Origin: Lachnospiraceae bacterium
GTDB lineage: Bacteria; Bacillota; Clostridia; Lachnospirales; Lachnospiraceae
NCBI GenBank assembly: GCA_017623295.1
Contig: JAGAPK010000026.1
Span: 1-64,000 of the forward strand
DNA length: 64,000 nucleotides
Direction: 5' to 3'
The translations under genes were made by a program, and so were the position numbers. Below the pieces are notes generated by a model, which saw only the letters and a program-made list of their open reading frames with translations, was not told the DNA's origin and did no database searches. Below are positions 27,976 through 36,726 of the stretch, in pieces (the stretch's first letter is position 1; every line of letters begins with the position of its first letter).

Positions 27976-28349
27976 TTACCAAATTCTTCTTGAATAATTC
28001 TCGCCAAATACATGTAATCAACATTGTATTCTCTGTCAATTTGCTGTTCATTCACCGGCTGATATCCAATTCCCGTCATTTCCGACTCGATTTCCAGTCC
28101 TTCATTAATCATCGGAACTATGGCAGTGCGAATCGCCTTAATAGATGGTTCTTTCGTTACCATCTCTGGCTTCCCGTTTTTATCTAATACCTGATGTCCA
28201 TTTCCATCTAAATGATAGTCCAAACCTACTATATCCATTTCAAATTGATGCAGTGACCCATAGGCTTCTTGTATTTTCTCTAAAACGCTAAGCGTAATGA
28301 TAACCGGATATTTTACTTCTCCAATTTGCACTCTTCTTAACTGCTCCAT
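27954..28349 (-). CDS. Tail assembly chaperone, short form (G part)
   Basis: 131 residues from MEQLRRVQIGEVKYPVIITL, a small acidic helical protein between the tail tube and tape measure genes. The start has AAAGGA six bases upstream; the longer frame would start inside a palindrome. Part of the ribosomes should slip near its stop codon and make the longer form. Confidence 0.75.
   Translation of the reverse strand: MEQLRRVQIGEVKYPVIITLSVLEKIQEAYGSLHQFEMDIVGLDYHLDGNGHQVLDKNGKPEMVTKEPSIKAIRTAIVPMINEGLEIESEMTGIGYQPVNEQQIDREYNVDYMYLARIIQEEFGKCFAVKK
27957..27963 (-). promoter_or_regulatory. -1 ribosomal frameshift site A AAA AAA
   Basis: In the zero frame the codons are GTA AAA AAA TAA, so the heptamer is perfectly phased (X XXY YYZ) and is followed at once by the stop of the short product. 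Slipping back one base opens the frame of 27,736-27,975. Confidence 0.8.
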
Positions 28350-28361
28350 ACATTTCCTTTC

Positions 28362-28375
28362 TTGCGATATCGCAA
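28362..28375. repeat. 14-bp palindrome, copy 2
   Basis: TTGCGATATCGCAA directly 5' of the ribosome site of the tail chaperone gene, in the same relative place as copy 1 before the holin-like gene. Confidence 0.85.
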
Positions 28376-28376
28376 A

Positions 28377-28414
28377 GGGCATCTATTCAGTCCGTTCAAG
28401 ACTTATAGATGCCC
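28377..28414 (-). terminator. Hairpin after the major tail protein gene
   Basis: GGGCATCTAT and ATAGATGCCC pair perfectly over 10 bases with an 18-base loop, directly after the tail tube gene. No good U-run follows on the minus strand (CTTTGCG), so it may be a partial terminator or an mRNA stabiliser giving more tube than chaperone. Confidence 0.5.
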
Positions 28415-28422
28415 CAGATAAC

Positions 28423-29223
28423 TTATACTGTAATAAAATATTCCTTTGTAATCATTTCCGAATCTGCCATACCATCTTTGTACGCAAAAGCTCTCAAGCC
28501 GGTATTAGATGCAATCGTAATTGGTACAGAATATTCCTCACCATTCTCTGCCGTTGGTGTAGTTCCATCCGTTGTATACTTAATTTTTGCGCCAGCAGTT
28601 GCACTTGTTAATATAACAATCTGCTCTTCTGTATAACTTCCACCATCCACAGATGCAACCGGAGCTGCACAAACAGCGACTACATTCAATTGCTTCTGGA
28701 TCCACAAATCAGCTTCTTCTTCCGTATTAAAATACGGTGATTTTCTTCGCCAATTACCATTTGAATCAGCCATTGCAATTCCGGAGATTGTCGGCGCCTT
28801 AAATACAATTGACTCACCTTTTGTTTCATAAGATTCTTCCCCTTCCGAAAATAATACCTTTAACAAAATACACGCTCTGTACTTTGTTTTTCCGTCTAAC
28901 TTTTCACAAGTAACAAATCCATAGCCTACATAATTCGGTTCATCTGATACATTATTGTTTTCTTCCCCGTCAGCATTTACCGTATGTCCAAATACTGTTT
29001 TGGATGCCTGTACCGGTAATCTATCTGTTCCAAGCGAAACCGCTGCATTCTTAAACTCTTTTACGTGTTCCCGTTCCTGATTGTCAGCAAACATCGAAGC
29101 TTCATTATAACTTGGTGAAATAGACGTATTTACCGCCATACCACATTTGAACCCTCCTGAATATGTTCCTGTTGCTGCATCCAATTTTGCAATCCATGGT
29201 TTTGATAAGCCAAAATTTGCCAT
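28423..29223 (-). CDS. Major tail (tube) protein with C-terminal Ig-like domain
   Basis: 266 residues. Residues 1-180 match the phi13-type major tail protein pattern (LSKPWIAKLDAATGTYSGGF, SPSYNEASMFADNQ, NYVGYGFVTCE). After a conserved ANFNTEEEADLW-like helix, residues 185-266 form a chitobiase-like Ig domain (GGSYTEEQIVIL, AKIKYTTDGTTPT, LRAFAYKDGMADS), a common decoration on tail tubes that may bind surface sugars. Confidence 0.85.
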   Translation of the reverse strand: MANFGLSKPWIAKLDAATGTYSGGFKCGMAVNTSISPSYNEASMFADNQEREHVKEFKNAAVSLGTDRLPVQASKTVFGHTVNADGEENNNVSDEPNYVGYGFVTCEKLDGKTKYRACILLKVLFSEGEESYETKGESIVFKAPTISGIAMADSNGNWRRKSPYFNTEEEADLWIQKQLNVVAVCAAPVASVDGGSYTEEQIVILTSATAGAKIKYTTDGTTPTAENGEEYSVPITIASNTGLRAFAYKDGMADSEMITKEYFITV

Positions 29224-29227
29224 TTCC

Positions 29228-29587
29228 TTATTCCTCCACTTTTCTTGATTCCGTATACGTTACTTCGAATACGGTTTGCCTTGTTTTCTCTGTTCCATGA
29301 TATACATCTCCCAAAAAACTTCGGATAGATGTAACAAAAAAATCCGCTCCTTCTAATAGATTGCGGATTTCTTTTTTTAATTCGAAATAATTAAAATTTT
29401 TCGGTGTAATCAATTGAATCTGCATACATACGGTATCATCCGTCACTTGGTTATCTGCAAATGCCTCCGGGTGTTCATCCGTATACACGAAAATGATATA
29501 CTTATCACTCTTTCCGGTATATTCATCCTGTTCAACCGGAAGCCCGGTTACTCCAAGAAGTTTTTTTAATTTCTCATTTAGGTTCAT
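29228..29587 (-). CDS. Tail terminator/completion protein
   Basis: 119 residues located between the gp10-like gene and the tail tube gene, the usual place of tail terminators. Pattern: a helix, a KYIIFVYTDEH strand, MQIQLITPKNFNYF and a C-terminal VFEVTYTE strand. It overlaps the upstream gene by four bases. Assignment is mainly positional. Confidence 0.6.
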   Translation of the reverse strand: MNLNEKLKKLLGVTGLPVEQDEYTGKSDKYIIFVYTDEHPEAFADNQVTDDTVCMQIQLITPKNFNYFELKKEIRNLLEGADFFVTSIRSFLGDVYHGTEKTRQTVFEVTYTESRKVEE

Positions 29588-30030
29588 TTGCTGCCAACCT
29601 TCCTGTTATATACTTCCTGCATCTTTGCTGTAACACTTTCTCGTGCCTCATTACAAGCACGGTCTATAAATGGTCTGGGTGGCTGTCTGCCAGGAATACC
29701 ATACTCTTTCCAAATCGCTTTCAGTGCATTGGATACCGGATATTTCCTGTCCTTCTTTTTATGATGGTATATTTTTGTTTTGCTGTAGCCTTTCGGAGAC
29801 ACATTGACAATATATGCATCTGTTTTGGTTTTCTTGGGTTTACCAGCTTTGATGGAATCAACCAATTCAGAATCCCCTTCATGCTCTACCGCAACTGCAC
29901 AGGATTTCTTCAGAGAATCTTCCAACAATGGTGCTGCTTCTTTAAGTGCCTCTTCTGCAATTTCATCAAAATCAGTTTCTAATAATTCCGAAAGAAAATC
30001 TTCCGGGAAATCAACTTCAAAGCGTGCCAT
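29584..30030 (-). CDS. HK97 gp10-like neck/tail-completion protein
   Basis: 148 residues from MARFEVDFPEDF. Mid-protein GKPKKTKTDAYIVNVSPKGY and the C-terminal YGIPGRQPPRPFIDRA block are typical of HK97 gp10-like proteins joining head and tail. The second of two adjacent Met codons was taken as start, seven bases after GGAGG. It overlaps both neighbours slightly. Confidence 0.75.
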   Translation of the reverse strand: MARFEVDFPEDFLSELLETDFDEIAEEALKEAAPLLEDSLKKSCAVAVEHEGDSELVDSIKAGKPKKTKTDAYIVNVSPKGYSKTKIYHHKKKDRKYPVSNALKAIWKEYGIPGRQPPRPFIDRACNEARESVTAKMQEVYNRKVGSK

Positions 30031-30374
30031 CATTCCACCTCCTTGCAAGTCATTTCTAACATTCCGAAATTATTGCGATAAGTCCGTTGTATCAGATAGG
30101 TTATCCCTTCATAAATAACTTTAGATGCCCTGACTTTTTTGTTTTTCCCATCCACCATTATTTCTTTCTCCGATAACTTGAAATCATCTGGATCAACCAC
30201 AAAAATGATACTGACTTGTATACCGCTTCGTAAAGCTTCATAATACTCTGTACGACCAACTGATTTAATTCCGGCAAATACTTCTACCTTCTCTATCGTT
30301 TCACCAATACAGAATCCATCTGCATCTTTTTGGTCATTCAACACTGTCACTAATTCTATTGATTCATTATTCAT
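30030..30374 (-). CDS. Head-tail adaptor / head closure protein
   Basis: 114 residues starting MNNESIELVTVLN. Beta-rich, with EVFAGIKSVGRTEYYEALRSG, DFKLSEKEIMVDGKNKKVRA and YLIQRTYRNN, the pattern of small head-closure proteins (SPP1 gp16 or HK97 gp7 type). Its stop overlaps the start region of the gp10-like gene. Ribosome site is weak. Confidence 0.65.
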   Translation of the reverse strand: MNNESIELVTVLNDQKDADGFCIGETIEKVEVFAGIKSVGRTEYYEALRSGIQVSIIFVVDPDDFKLSEKEIMVDGKNKKVRASKVIYEGITYLIQRTYRNNFGMLEMTCKEVE

Positions 30375-30660
30375 TGTAATCACCGCTCAAAGCCAACGAA
30401 TCCCTCAATTTTTCATATGAACTGTTGTAACTTTCGCCTTTCCCTTCAAAATCTACTTGCGCTTTTACATACAATTCCATTGCCTTATATATCAGTGCAT
30501 CTTCCTTGATTACTTTTTCTTCTGTTTGATTTAGCTGATATGGATTGACACCGACCCGCAAAAGGTCGTGTGCCGCTACTTCCATATCCGCCAGAATAAC
30601 ATCATCCAATGCATGATGCGATATTCTCATGGACAATTTTATCTGTTCAAGCATTTCCAT
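30367..30660 (-). CDS. Head-tail connector protein (gp6-like)
   Basis: 97 residues, all helical, between capsid and head-closure genes: MRISHHALDDVILADMEVAA, a YQLNQ turn, LIYKAMELYVKAQVDF and a C-terminal YEKLRDSLALSGDY. This is the usual four-helix pattern of gp6-like connectors at the portal. Confidence 0.75.
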   Translation of the reverse strand: MEMLEQIKLSMRISHHALDDVILADMEVAAHDLLRVGVNPYQLNQTEEKVIKEDALIYKAMELYVKAQVDFEGKGESYNSSYEKLRDSLALSGDYNE

Positions 30661-30674
30661 ACCATTGCCTCATC

Positions 30675-31904
30675 TTATGACTGTGTTGTCTGCGTAGCCA
30701 CATTAGTTAACAACGCGTGCGCTTTGGTTGTTGTAACATTACCATCCATAATAGAATAACCACAGTAATCAGTAACACGTTTTTTCACATGCTCCTCCGG
30801 AATCATGGTCATTTCTTTGTTTACATTCAAATGGTATTCTTTTGCATTAGAGAAAAGAATTTCGCCGTTCTCCATAGAATCATCTTCCTTTACAACCATG
30901 CCTAAGATTCTAAATACTCCGTTATTGGTTGGATCCGGAATAAATAATGGTCGTTTATTTGCATCAACAACAGCCGCAAGACCTGTCCAGATTGTAGTAG
31001 AATTTGCATAAATAGCTAATCCATTTCCATATCCGGATTTTACTTTTGATCTCGCGTCCAAAATATTCTGATAAGTCGGAACATTACCTGTATATTTCAC
31101 AACCTGCGGTGTTCCACTTTCTTTTGTCAATGCCGTAACAACACCCAACGGTTCCGCCTTTGCGTTGCTATCTGCTGCCGGACCTGCACCATGTGTAACT
31201 CCATAGCCTGCTGCCGCTCCCATTTTCTTAGCCATTTTCCGCTGAATGTATGGAATGAAATCTTCGATAGCCATTTCTTTCAACTTCCATGATACCGTAA
31301 TATTTCTGGAAAGTTCACAACCATTCAACGTGAACTCTTTGAAGGTTTCTTTTCCATCTTCTGTTTCTGTAGATTCATCGTACCACTTGCTATCCGAAGA
31401 AGTATCTTCCTGAATCATAGACAGAACACCATTTACATATGTCTTCGTTACATCCTGGAAATATGGATACATTTCACCTGCCATCTCCCAGATACCTTTC
31501 GTAACTGTCTTAGGAATAACAATTCCAGTATTACCGGTTGTATGTGTATAGGCTTCATTAACCATAGAAAAGCTTTCTTTTTCTTCGTTGGTTAACTGAC
31601 CTCCTACAAGTGTTTTAGCCCATGCTGTTTTGTAGGTGTCAGAGTCCCATTCTTTTGCAATTGAATTTTCTTTATCTTCCTGTCCACCCATTGTTTCATT
31701 GGTAGCAAACGGATTTTTTGCCTCCGGCTCCTGTGTAAGTGCTTTCAAATTTGCCTCTGCCTGTGCAATTGCATCCCACTTTGCATCCAAATCTTTCACT
31801 TCCTGCATTTTTGTTTCTGCCTCTGCCGCTTTTCCCTCATCAATGAGCTTCTGCGCATCGGACATCAACTGTCTTCTCATGGCTTCATACTGTTTTCTGT
31901 TCAT
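30675..31904 (-). CDS. HK97-fold major capsid protein
   Basis: 409 residues. Residues 1-75 are a charged coiled-coil delta domain (scaffold) that the ClpP-like protease should remove; the remainder shows capsid features such as NTGIVIPKTVTKGIWEMAG, IPYIQRKMAKKMGAA, GYGVTHGAG and the late LFSNAKEYHLNVNKEM strand. The start has GGGAGA upstream and overlaps the protease stop (ATGA). Confidence 0.92.
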   Translation of the reverse strand: MNRKQYEAMRRQLMSDAQKLIDEGKAAEAETKMQEVKDLDAKWDAIAQAEANLKALTQEPEAKNPFATNETMGGQEDKENSIAKEWDSDTYKTAWAKTLVGGQLTNEEKESFSMVNEAYTHTTGNTGIVIPKTVTKGIWEMAGEMYPYFQDVTKTYVNGVLSMIQEDTSSDSKWYDESTETEDGKETFKEFTLNGCELSRNITVSWKLKEMAIEDFIPYIQRKMAKKMGAAAGYGVTHGAGPAADSNAKAEPLGVVTALTKESGTPQVVKYTGNVPTYQNILDARSKVKSGYGNGLAIYANSTTIWTGLAAVVDANKRPLFIPDPTNNGVFRILGMVVKEDDSMENGEILFSNAKEYHLNVNKEMTMIPEEHVKKRVTDYCGYSIMDGNVTTTKAHALLTNVATQTTQS

Positions 31905-32602
31905 CTTTCTTCTCCCTTCAATTTTAAATAATTTAATTTTGCTTGTATTAAAAAAGAAGATTCTTTTTGACTATCCGAATCTCCTTTTTCTAACATCCTT
32001 TTAGCTTTATTCAGTTGTTCTTTACTGGGAAGATTAAATAATGGCCCTGCCACAAATGGCATATCAGGTTCTGCTTCTTCAAACATTATGACATCAATCA
32101 AACCTTTTTCTTTGGCTTTCTCTGCCGTTAACCATGTTTCCACTTCCATCATATCTAACACATCCTGTTCGGACATTCCTGTTTTTGCCATATAAGCTGT
32201 ACACAATGCTTTGTCTGCTGTCACAAGCATCTGTGCCGTATGCTCCATATCGGAATGATTACCGGATGCTCTAGTCGATACACAATGGACCATCATCAAC
32301 GCTGTTGGTGACATCTCACAATATGCTGCCATTGCTACGATAGAAGCTGCACTACACGCTTCCCCTGTAATATAAATCCTTACATTATCCTTATTTCTCC
32401 GTAAAAGAGTATATATTTCGGAACCAACATCAATTACTCCACCAGGAGAATTGATGTATACCTCAATTTCATCCCCTTCCTGGAAATCATTTAAAATCTT
32501 CTGGACATCCGCCGGGCAGGTTGAATCATAACCAAATAAATCATAATACCATTTGTAATCATTCGGAATCATTACCCCCCGTATGTTGATTTTGTGTTTC
32601 AT
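31901..32602 (-). CDS. ClpP-like prohead protease
   Basis: 233 residues. ClpP fold with INSPGGVIDVGSEIY, catalytic serine in GEACSAASIVA (S84) and catalytic histidine in MMVHCVS (H106); a WLTAEKAKEKGLID helix follows. The C-terminal part is helical. It matures the capsid. The ATG has AAGGAG five bases upstream; an in-frame GTG two codons earlier is less likely. It overlaps the portal gene by 44 bases. Confidence 0.9.
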   Translation of the reverse strand: MKHKINIRGVMIPNDYKWYYDLFGYDSTCPADVQKILNDFQEGDEIEVYINSPGGVIDVGSEIYTLLRRNKDNVRIYITGEACSAASIVAMAAYCEMSPTALMMVHCVSTRASGNHSDMEHTAQMLVTADKALCTAYMAKTGMSEQDVLDMMEVETWLTAEKAKEKGLIDVIMFEEAEPDMPFVAGPLFNLPSKEQLNKAKRMLEKGDSDSQKESSFLIQAKLNYLKLKGEER

Positions 32603-33845
32603 CTGCACTCCTTCCCACAGCTTGTATTAGCTGCGTAATCATTTCTGCCATAACCATACAGTTTTCACTATTCATCTTATTAAGCATATTTTCAATAAGA
32701 TTAACCACTTGCGTATCAAGTCTTCTAATCGGAGAATCACCGCCCTCAATCGGTGCCATATTGAGTGTTGCTCTCCATTCATTTGGTGTCATAGCACCTC
32801 TATCGACCATTGCCTGCAATGCCAGTTTAGAGCTTAGGCTTGCACATTGCAAATTGCTCGCTTCAAATACAATGTGATTTCCATGTGCGCGCTCATGCCT
32901 TTTAAATATTCCTAAAGTGTATACTTGTCCTAACTGAATAACTGCCGGTTCTACCTCTGCTTCATAATAAGCATTCCACTCATCCTCAGTCCATTTGGAT
33001 TGTACAATCCTTTCATTCGTATTGAAGAATGAGTAAATTCGATTGATAACCTCTTTGGTCTGTAAAGCATTGGGAACATAATCCTTTGGCTCTATTCTCG
33101 TTGCAATCGCTTTGGAATCAACACCTGCAGCTCCCCATGTTTCAGAATCAACACTCAGATAATTATCAACAAATTCTTTGACATTCTTTTTGATATCTTC
33201 CGAACGCAACGATTGTGTAAAGGTCAGTAACCATCTAATCATTCCACTATTTTTTATGGCTTTGATAATTCCCTGATCAATTGTTCCAATGACTTCCATC
33301 ATATTCTTTAACGCATCTGCCGGGCTATCCCCAAAAATATCATGATTATTATAATCCTGCTTTAAATGCATTATTTCATCATATGGAAAAACACTTGATT
33401 TACCATTTCGAAACTTAAACCGCAAATACAATTCATCATTTTTATATTCTGTTTCACAGAAATCACAGGGAATTGGATATAACTGCATTGGTTTACCATT
33501 CTCATCCTTGACAATTAAAATAAAAGCGTTATTGTTCAAGCAAAGCTGATTGGCTACCTTTTCCAAAAATTGCTGACTTGTCATGAACGGGTTCGGTTCT
33601 GATAACAAAAATTTGATGCTTGCTTCCGGATTTACTTGTAATCCGTTTTTACTTTCCCGGATATGCTTTCCTACAAGCTTACCAATCGCTTTTACTTTTG
33701 GTCTGATGCAGGCACGTACAATATCACTTTTGTATAGCTTGCCATCCCATGTGTAATAATGTTCCCCATAGGTATTCACCATTTTGATGATTTCTTTTCC
33801 TGCTTTTTCATTTTTTGTCGGCTCACGTTTCCTAAATAATTTCAT
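32559..33845 (-). CDS. Phage portal protein (HK97 family)
   Basis: 428 residues. Recognisable portal segments: VRACIRPKVKAIGKLVGKHI, LLSEPNPFMTSQQFLEKV, NNAFILIVKDENG, DEIMHLKQDYNN, and the C-terminal clip/crown region with QYF-like helices and LQAMVDRGAMTPNEWRATLNM. It forms the 12-mer ring for DNA packaging and is preceded by GGAGGG. Confidence 0.92.
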   Translation of the reverse strand: MKLFRKREPTKNEKAGKEIIKMVNTYGEHYYTWDGKLYKSDIVRACIRPKVKAIGKLVGKHIRESKNGLQVNPEASIKFLLSEPNPFMTSQQFLEKVANQLCLNNNAFILIVKDENGKPMQLYPIPCDFCETEYKNDELYLRFKFRNGKSSVFPYDEIMHLKQDYNNHDIFGDSPADALKNMMEVIGTIDQGIIKAIKNSGMIRWLLTFTQSLRSEDIKKNVKEFVDNYLSVDSETWGAAGVDSKAIATRIEPKDYVPNALQTKEVINRIYSFFNTNERIVQSKWTEDEWNAYYEAEVEPAVIQLGQVYTLGIFKRHERAHGNHIVFEASNLQCASLSSKLALQAMVDRGAMTPNEWRATLNMAPIEGGDSPIRRLDTQVVNLIENMLNKMNSENCMVMAEMITQLIQAVGRSADETQNQHTGGNDSE

Positions 33846-33856
33846 TTTCCCTCCTG

Positions 33857-35548
33857 CTAAATTATATTTTGATATTCTTCTAAATTATTTTCCAAAGTTA
33901 CATACGCATCTAGTAATCCTGCCGTACCATCTATTCTTCTGGTACCCAGATTGCCTTTGCATGGTTGAATGTTGTCATTCTTATCAACATCTACCGAAGT
34001 ATTGGTCAGACACCACTTCAAAATAGGATTGTTATTATAGACAACACGTTTCTTACTCAAATCAGCTCCCAGTGATTTCATAGGACTAGAAAGCGTCTTT
34101 TTACCTTGTATTACCTGTTCCATAACTGATTTTCCAAATGTATTTGTCATTTCTTCCACAAAATAACTTGCTGACCAACTGTCGTAACCACATTTAAAGA
34201 TATAAATGTCCAATTCATTCTGTATTTCCAGAAACCATTCCACTACATATTTGTAGTGAATTCTATTTCCGGGACATAATCGTAATAATCCTTGTTCATG
34301 CCAGAGGTCATACGGTATTTTGTCTTCTCTTACTCTTTGCTCCAACAAATCCTCCGGTAACCAATACATCTGCAACACATAAATTCTTTCATCGTTTGGA
34401 ACCATAAAAATAACCGTGGCATTCGTCAAATCAGTTGTACTGGATAAGTCCACACCACCGATTCCATACCGCGGTTTCAATTCCTGCAAATTAAATTTCT
34501 CAGTATTATTTAATTGTTCAAAAGTAAGCCATGCTTCACTAGAAGTTTCCCGAATATTAAACTCTTTGCATACAAGATTCTTCACCAAAGATGGATTTTG
34601 CATTGCTTTTTCTACTTTGGCTTTAAGAGCCTCTTCGTTTTTAATTGTACCAAGTCCGGGGTTCGCTTTTTTCCAACATTTTGGGTCAATCCATTCTTTC
34701 CGGCTATCCAACTCATAGATAAAAGCAATCAAATGTTCATCTTTATAACCATTTTCATCAAAATAACCATTGATAACCCTTTCCGCTTCTTCATATTTCT
34801 GGTCATATATATCCTCTCTAATTGTTCCGGCAGTGGAAGTAATAAAAACAAGTGGTTGTTCCCTTGCTGTAACACCATCAGCAATGATATCGTACAATTT
34901 CTTGCCATTCTTCCATTGATGTATCTCATCCATCAAAGCACAATGAACATTCAAACCATCCAGTGTGTCAGAATCACTTGCAAGTGGCTTAAAAAATCCA
35001 TCATTAAACTCTTCACTGGATAATTCTGCTACCAACGTCTTTATTCTACTCCGTAGTGCTGCTGATTTCCGTACCATTCTTTTGGCTTCTGTCCAGATAA
35101 TCTTTGCCTGATCTCTTTTAGTAGCTGTTGCATATACCTCTGGCCCATTTTCACCATCGGCAATTAACATATAATTTCCAACACCAGATGCCAACAGTGA
35201 TTTACCATTCTTTTTTCCTACAACCAAAATAGCTTCCCGGTATTTTCTGAAGCCATTGATATCAATAAAACCAAATATTGTAGCAAGCATTGCCTTTTCC
35301 CAAAGTTCAAGTACGACTCGTTTTCCACCTGCTTTTCCTTTGGAATGGCTGCAATAATTCTCAAAAAACTCAATGATATGATTCGCCCTTTTATTGCTAT
35401 AAAAATATTCATTTGGATTTTCCAAATCATATACTATTTTTTTGTATGTCCGTCTGATTTTGTCGCAAACAACTTCCTCACCGGATTCAATTTTATTCCA
35501 GTATTCTAAAATTGGATTGTAATCAGCCGGATATGTTATCTTTTTCAT
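33857..35548 (-). CDS. terL: Terminase large subunit
   Basis: 563 residues. ATPase: Walker A GKKNGKS (111-117), Walker B ALMDEIH (D207, E208), coupling motif ITSTAG near 237. Nuclease: GGVDLSSTTDLTNA with D367 and D373 and a later GYDSWSA. It belongs to the HK97/phage-terminase group that works with P27-type small subunits and HNH proteins, consistent with cohesive-end packaging. It overlaps the small subunit by four bases. Confidence 0.95.
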   Translation of the reverse strand: MKKITYPADYNPILEYWNKIESGEEVVCDKIRRTYKKIVYDLENPNEYFYSNKRANHIIEFFENYCSHSKGKAGGKRVVLELWEKAMLATIFGFIDINGFRKYREAILVVGKKNGKSLLASGVGNYMLIADGENGPEVYATATKRDQAKIIWTEAKRMVRKSAALRSRIKTLVAELSSEEFNDGFFKPLASDSDTLDGLNVHCALMDEIHQWKNGKKLYDIIADGVTAREQPLVFITSTAGTIREDIYDQKYEEAERVINGYFDENGYKDEHLIAFIYELDSRKEWIDPKCWKKANPGLGTIKNEEALKAKVEKAMQNPSLVKNLVCKEFNIRETSSEAWLTFEQLNNTEKFNLQELKPRYGIGGVDLSSTTDLTNATVIFMVPNDERIYVLQMYWLPEDLLEQRVREDKIPYDLWHEQGLLRLCPGNRIHYKYVVEWFLEIQNELDIYIFKCGYDSWSASYFVEEMTNTFGKSVMEQVIQGKKTLSSPMKSLGADLSKKRVVYNNNPILKWCLTNTSVDVDKNDNIQPCKGNLGTRRIDGTAGLLDAYVTLENNLEEYQNII

Positions 35549-35973
35549 ACATCTTCACGTCCTGACACAAAATCATCAAAACCATCATCTGTTTTCACTA
35601 CCTGCTTCTCTGCTTTTGGTAAACAATCTACTAAAATTTTCATAGCCTGAGTCTGCTTTTGAGACAACTGCAAATACAACTGTGCATCCGGACTTTGCTT
35701 TGTTCCAAACTGATTTGCACCATTCTTATACACACAAGTTGTACCCTCTCTGACAATCTTTTCGCGTAAATCCTGCATAGTAATTGTCATAAAAGCTACG
35801 TCTTCAATAGTAGTAAATACTAACTTTTTCTTATTCTCATCAATATCTTTGAAAAGCTTTTTAAGTCTTGCTGATTCCTTCTTAATCCGCTTATTTTTCT
35901 CTAAATATGCCGTTGCACTATCTACCTTTTCTTCTCTTTCAACTTCTGCAAGAATTTCTTCATAATCGATCAC
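35545..35973 (-). CDS. terS: Terminase small subunit (P27 family)
   Basis: About 142 residues, helical: EEILAEVEREEKVDSATAYL, KRIKKESARLKKLF, then an AFMTITMQDLREKIVREG helix pair and the end MKILVDCLPKAEK. This fits P27-like small terminases that bind the cos region. A GTG at 35,973 is chosen as start because AAGGGGG sits eight bases upstream; an ATG at 36,045 in the same frame has no ribosome site and would overlap the HNH gene. Confidence 0.75.
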   Translation of the reverse strand: MIDYEEILAEVEREEKVDSATAYLEKNKRIKKESARLKKLFKDIDENKKKLVFTTIEDVAFMTITMQDLREKIVREGTTCVYKNGANQFGTKQSPDAQLYLQLSQKQTQAMKILVDCLPKAEKQVVKTDDGFDDFVSGREDV

Positions 35974-36037
35974 ATACCACACCCCCTTTATGTGCGACCC
36001 GTGTGTTAAATCATTCTCTGCTGTCGGTCTTTCGCAT

Positions 36038-36394
36038 TCAGTCATGACTAGTTCGGAAGGGGGGAGTATCAATCTCACGCAAAGATATTGGTTGTCCGTT
36101 CTCGTCAAACAAACAAAGCGGTTTTACTTTTCCTCTTCCGTTAACTCCATGTCCTTCGAACTTATCATGGCAAGCCTTACAAACATATTCCATATACTTG
36201 TGATTCAATGCTATCTCTGGATTAGATATTGTTTCTGCTGTCAATATAATTCTGTGATGAACAATGTACCCTTGCTCCTGTTGACACTCTTCACATACTC
36301 CACCATCTATCCTCACTCTCTCCGCTATGTACGAAGCTCTACACCTTTGCCATGCCTTACTGTTATAAAATGATTTCGCCCATTCTTTTGCCAT
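36038..36394 (-). CDS. HNH endonuclease (packaging-associated)
   Basis: 118 residues. The HNH core is clear: CEECQQ, the first histidines in YIVHHRI, N in IALNHKY and CKACHDKFEGHG, with two CxxC zinc pairs. Located just before terS/terL, as in HK97-like phages whose HNH protein is needed for cos cleavage. The start follows a copy of the GGCAGCAGG word. Confidence 0.9.
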   Translation of the reverse strand: MAKEWAKSFYNSKAWQRCRASYIAERVRIDGGVCEECQQEQGYIVHHRIILTAETISNPEIALNHKYMEYVCKACHDKFEGHGVNGRGKVKPLCLFDENGQPISLREIDTPPFRTSHD

Positions 36395-36477
36395 GCCTGC
36401 TGCCCTCGACCACAATAAAAAGCACCAGATTACTCTGATGCTTTCCACTATTTTTTCATATTATTTTACTCTTCCCC

Positions 36478-36506
36478 TTGAATAGCACGTTATAATGTGC
36501 TATAAT
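36478..36506 (+). promoter_or_regulatory. Promoter of the plus-strand cassette, with operator-like palindrome
   Basis: TTGAAT (36,478-36,483), a 17-base spacer and TATAAT (36,501-36,506). The spacer contains TAGCAC-N8-GTGCTA (36,483-36,502), a nearly perfect palindrome that is a plausible operator. It drives three small genes against the direction of the late operon. Confidence 0.7.
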
Positions 36507-36536
36507 ATAATTACAGTAAAGGAAAGGAGAAAGCCA

Positions 36537-36656
36537 ATGTCACATAAGAAAAAGCGCAAGCAAAAAGAGCGAATCGCAAAGCTGATAATACAAATGCTAA
36601 TAGCCGTAGCAAGTGTAATATCATCAATAGCCGCTTTGCTAAACGCTCTCAAGTAA
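36537..36656 (+). CDS. 39-residue basic/hydrophobic peptide
   Basis: ATG with AAAGGAG seven bases upstream and a strong promoter before it. The peptide has a very basic N-terminus (nine Lys/Arg in the first 15 residues) followed by one hydrophobic helix (LIIQMLIAVASVISSIAALL). Such peptides occur among membrane-acting toxins and small phage membrane proteins. A toxin role is inference from layout. Confidence 0.55.
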   Translation: MSHKKKRKQKERIAKLIIQMLIAVASVISSIAALLNALK

Positions 36657-36664
36657 GCAAGAAC

Positions 36665-36684
36665 AGGGGAAGGAAACTTCCCCT
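36665..36684 (+). terminator. GNRA-capped hairpin after the small peptide gene
   Basis: AGGGGAAG and CTTCCCCT form a perfect 8-base stem with a GAAA tetraloop. No U-run follows, so it may stabilise or attenuate the transcript rather than end it. Confidence 0.5.
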
Positions 36685-36726
36685 ATATCTTGAAATCATC
36701 TTAGCACATTGGTTAGTGAATGTAAA

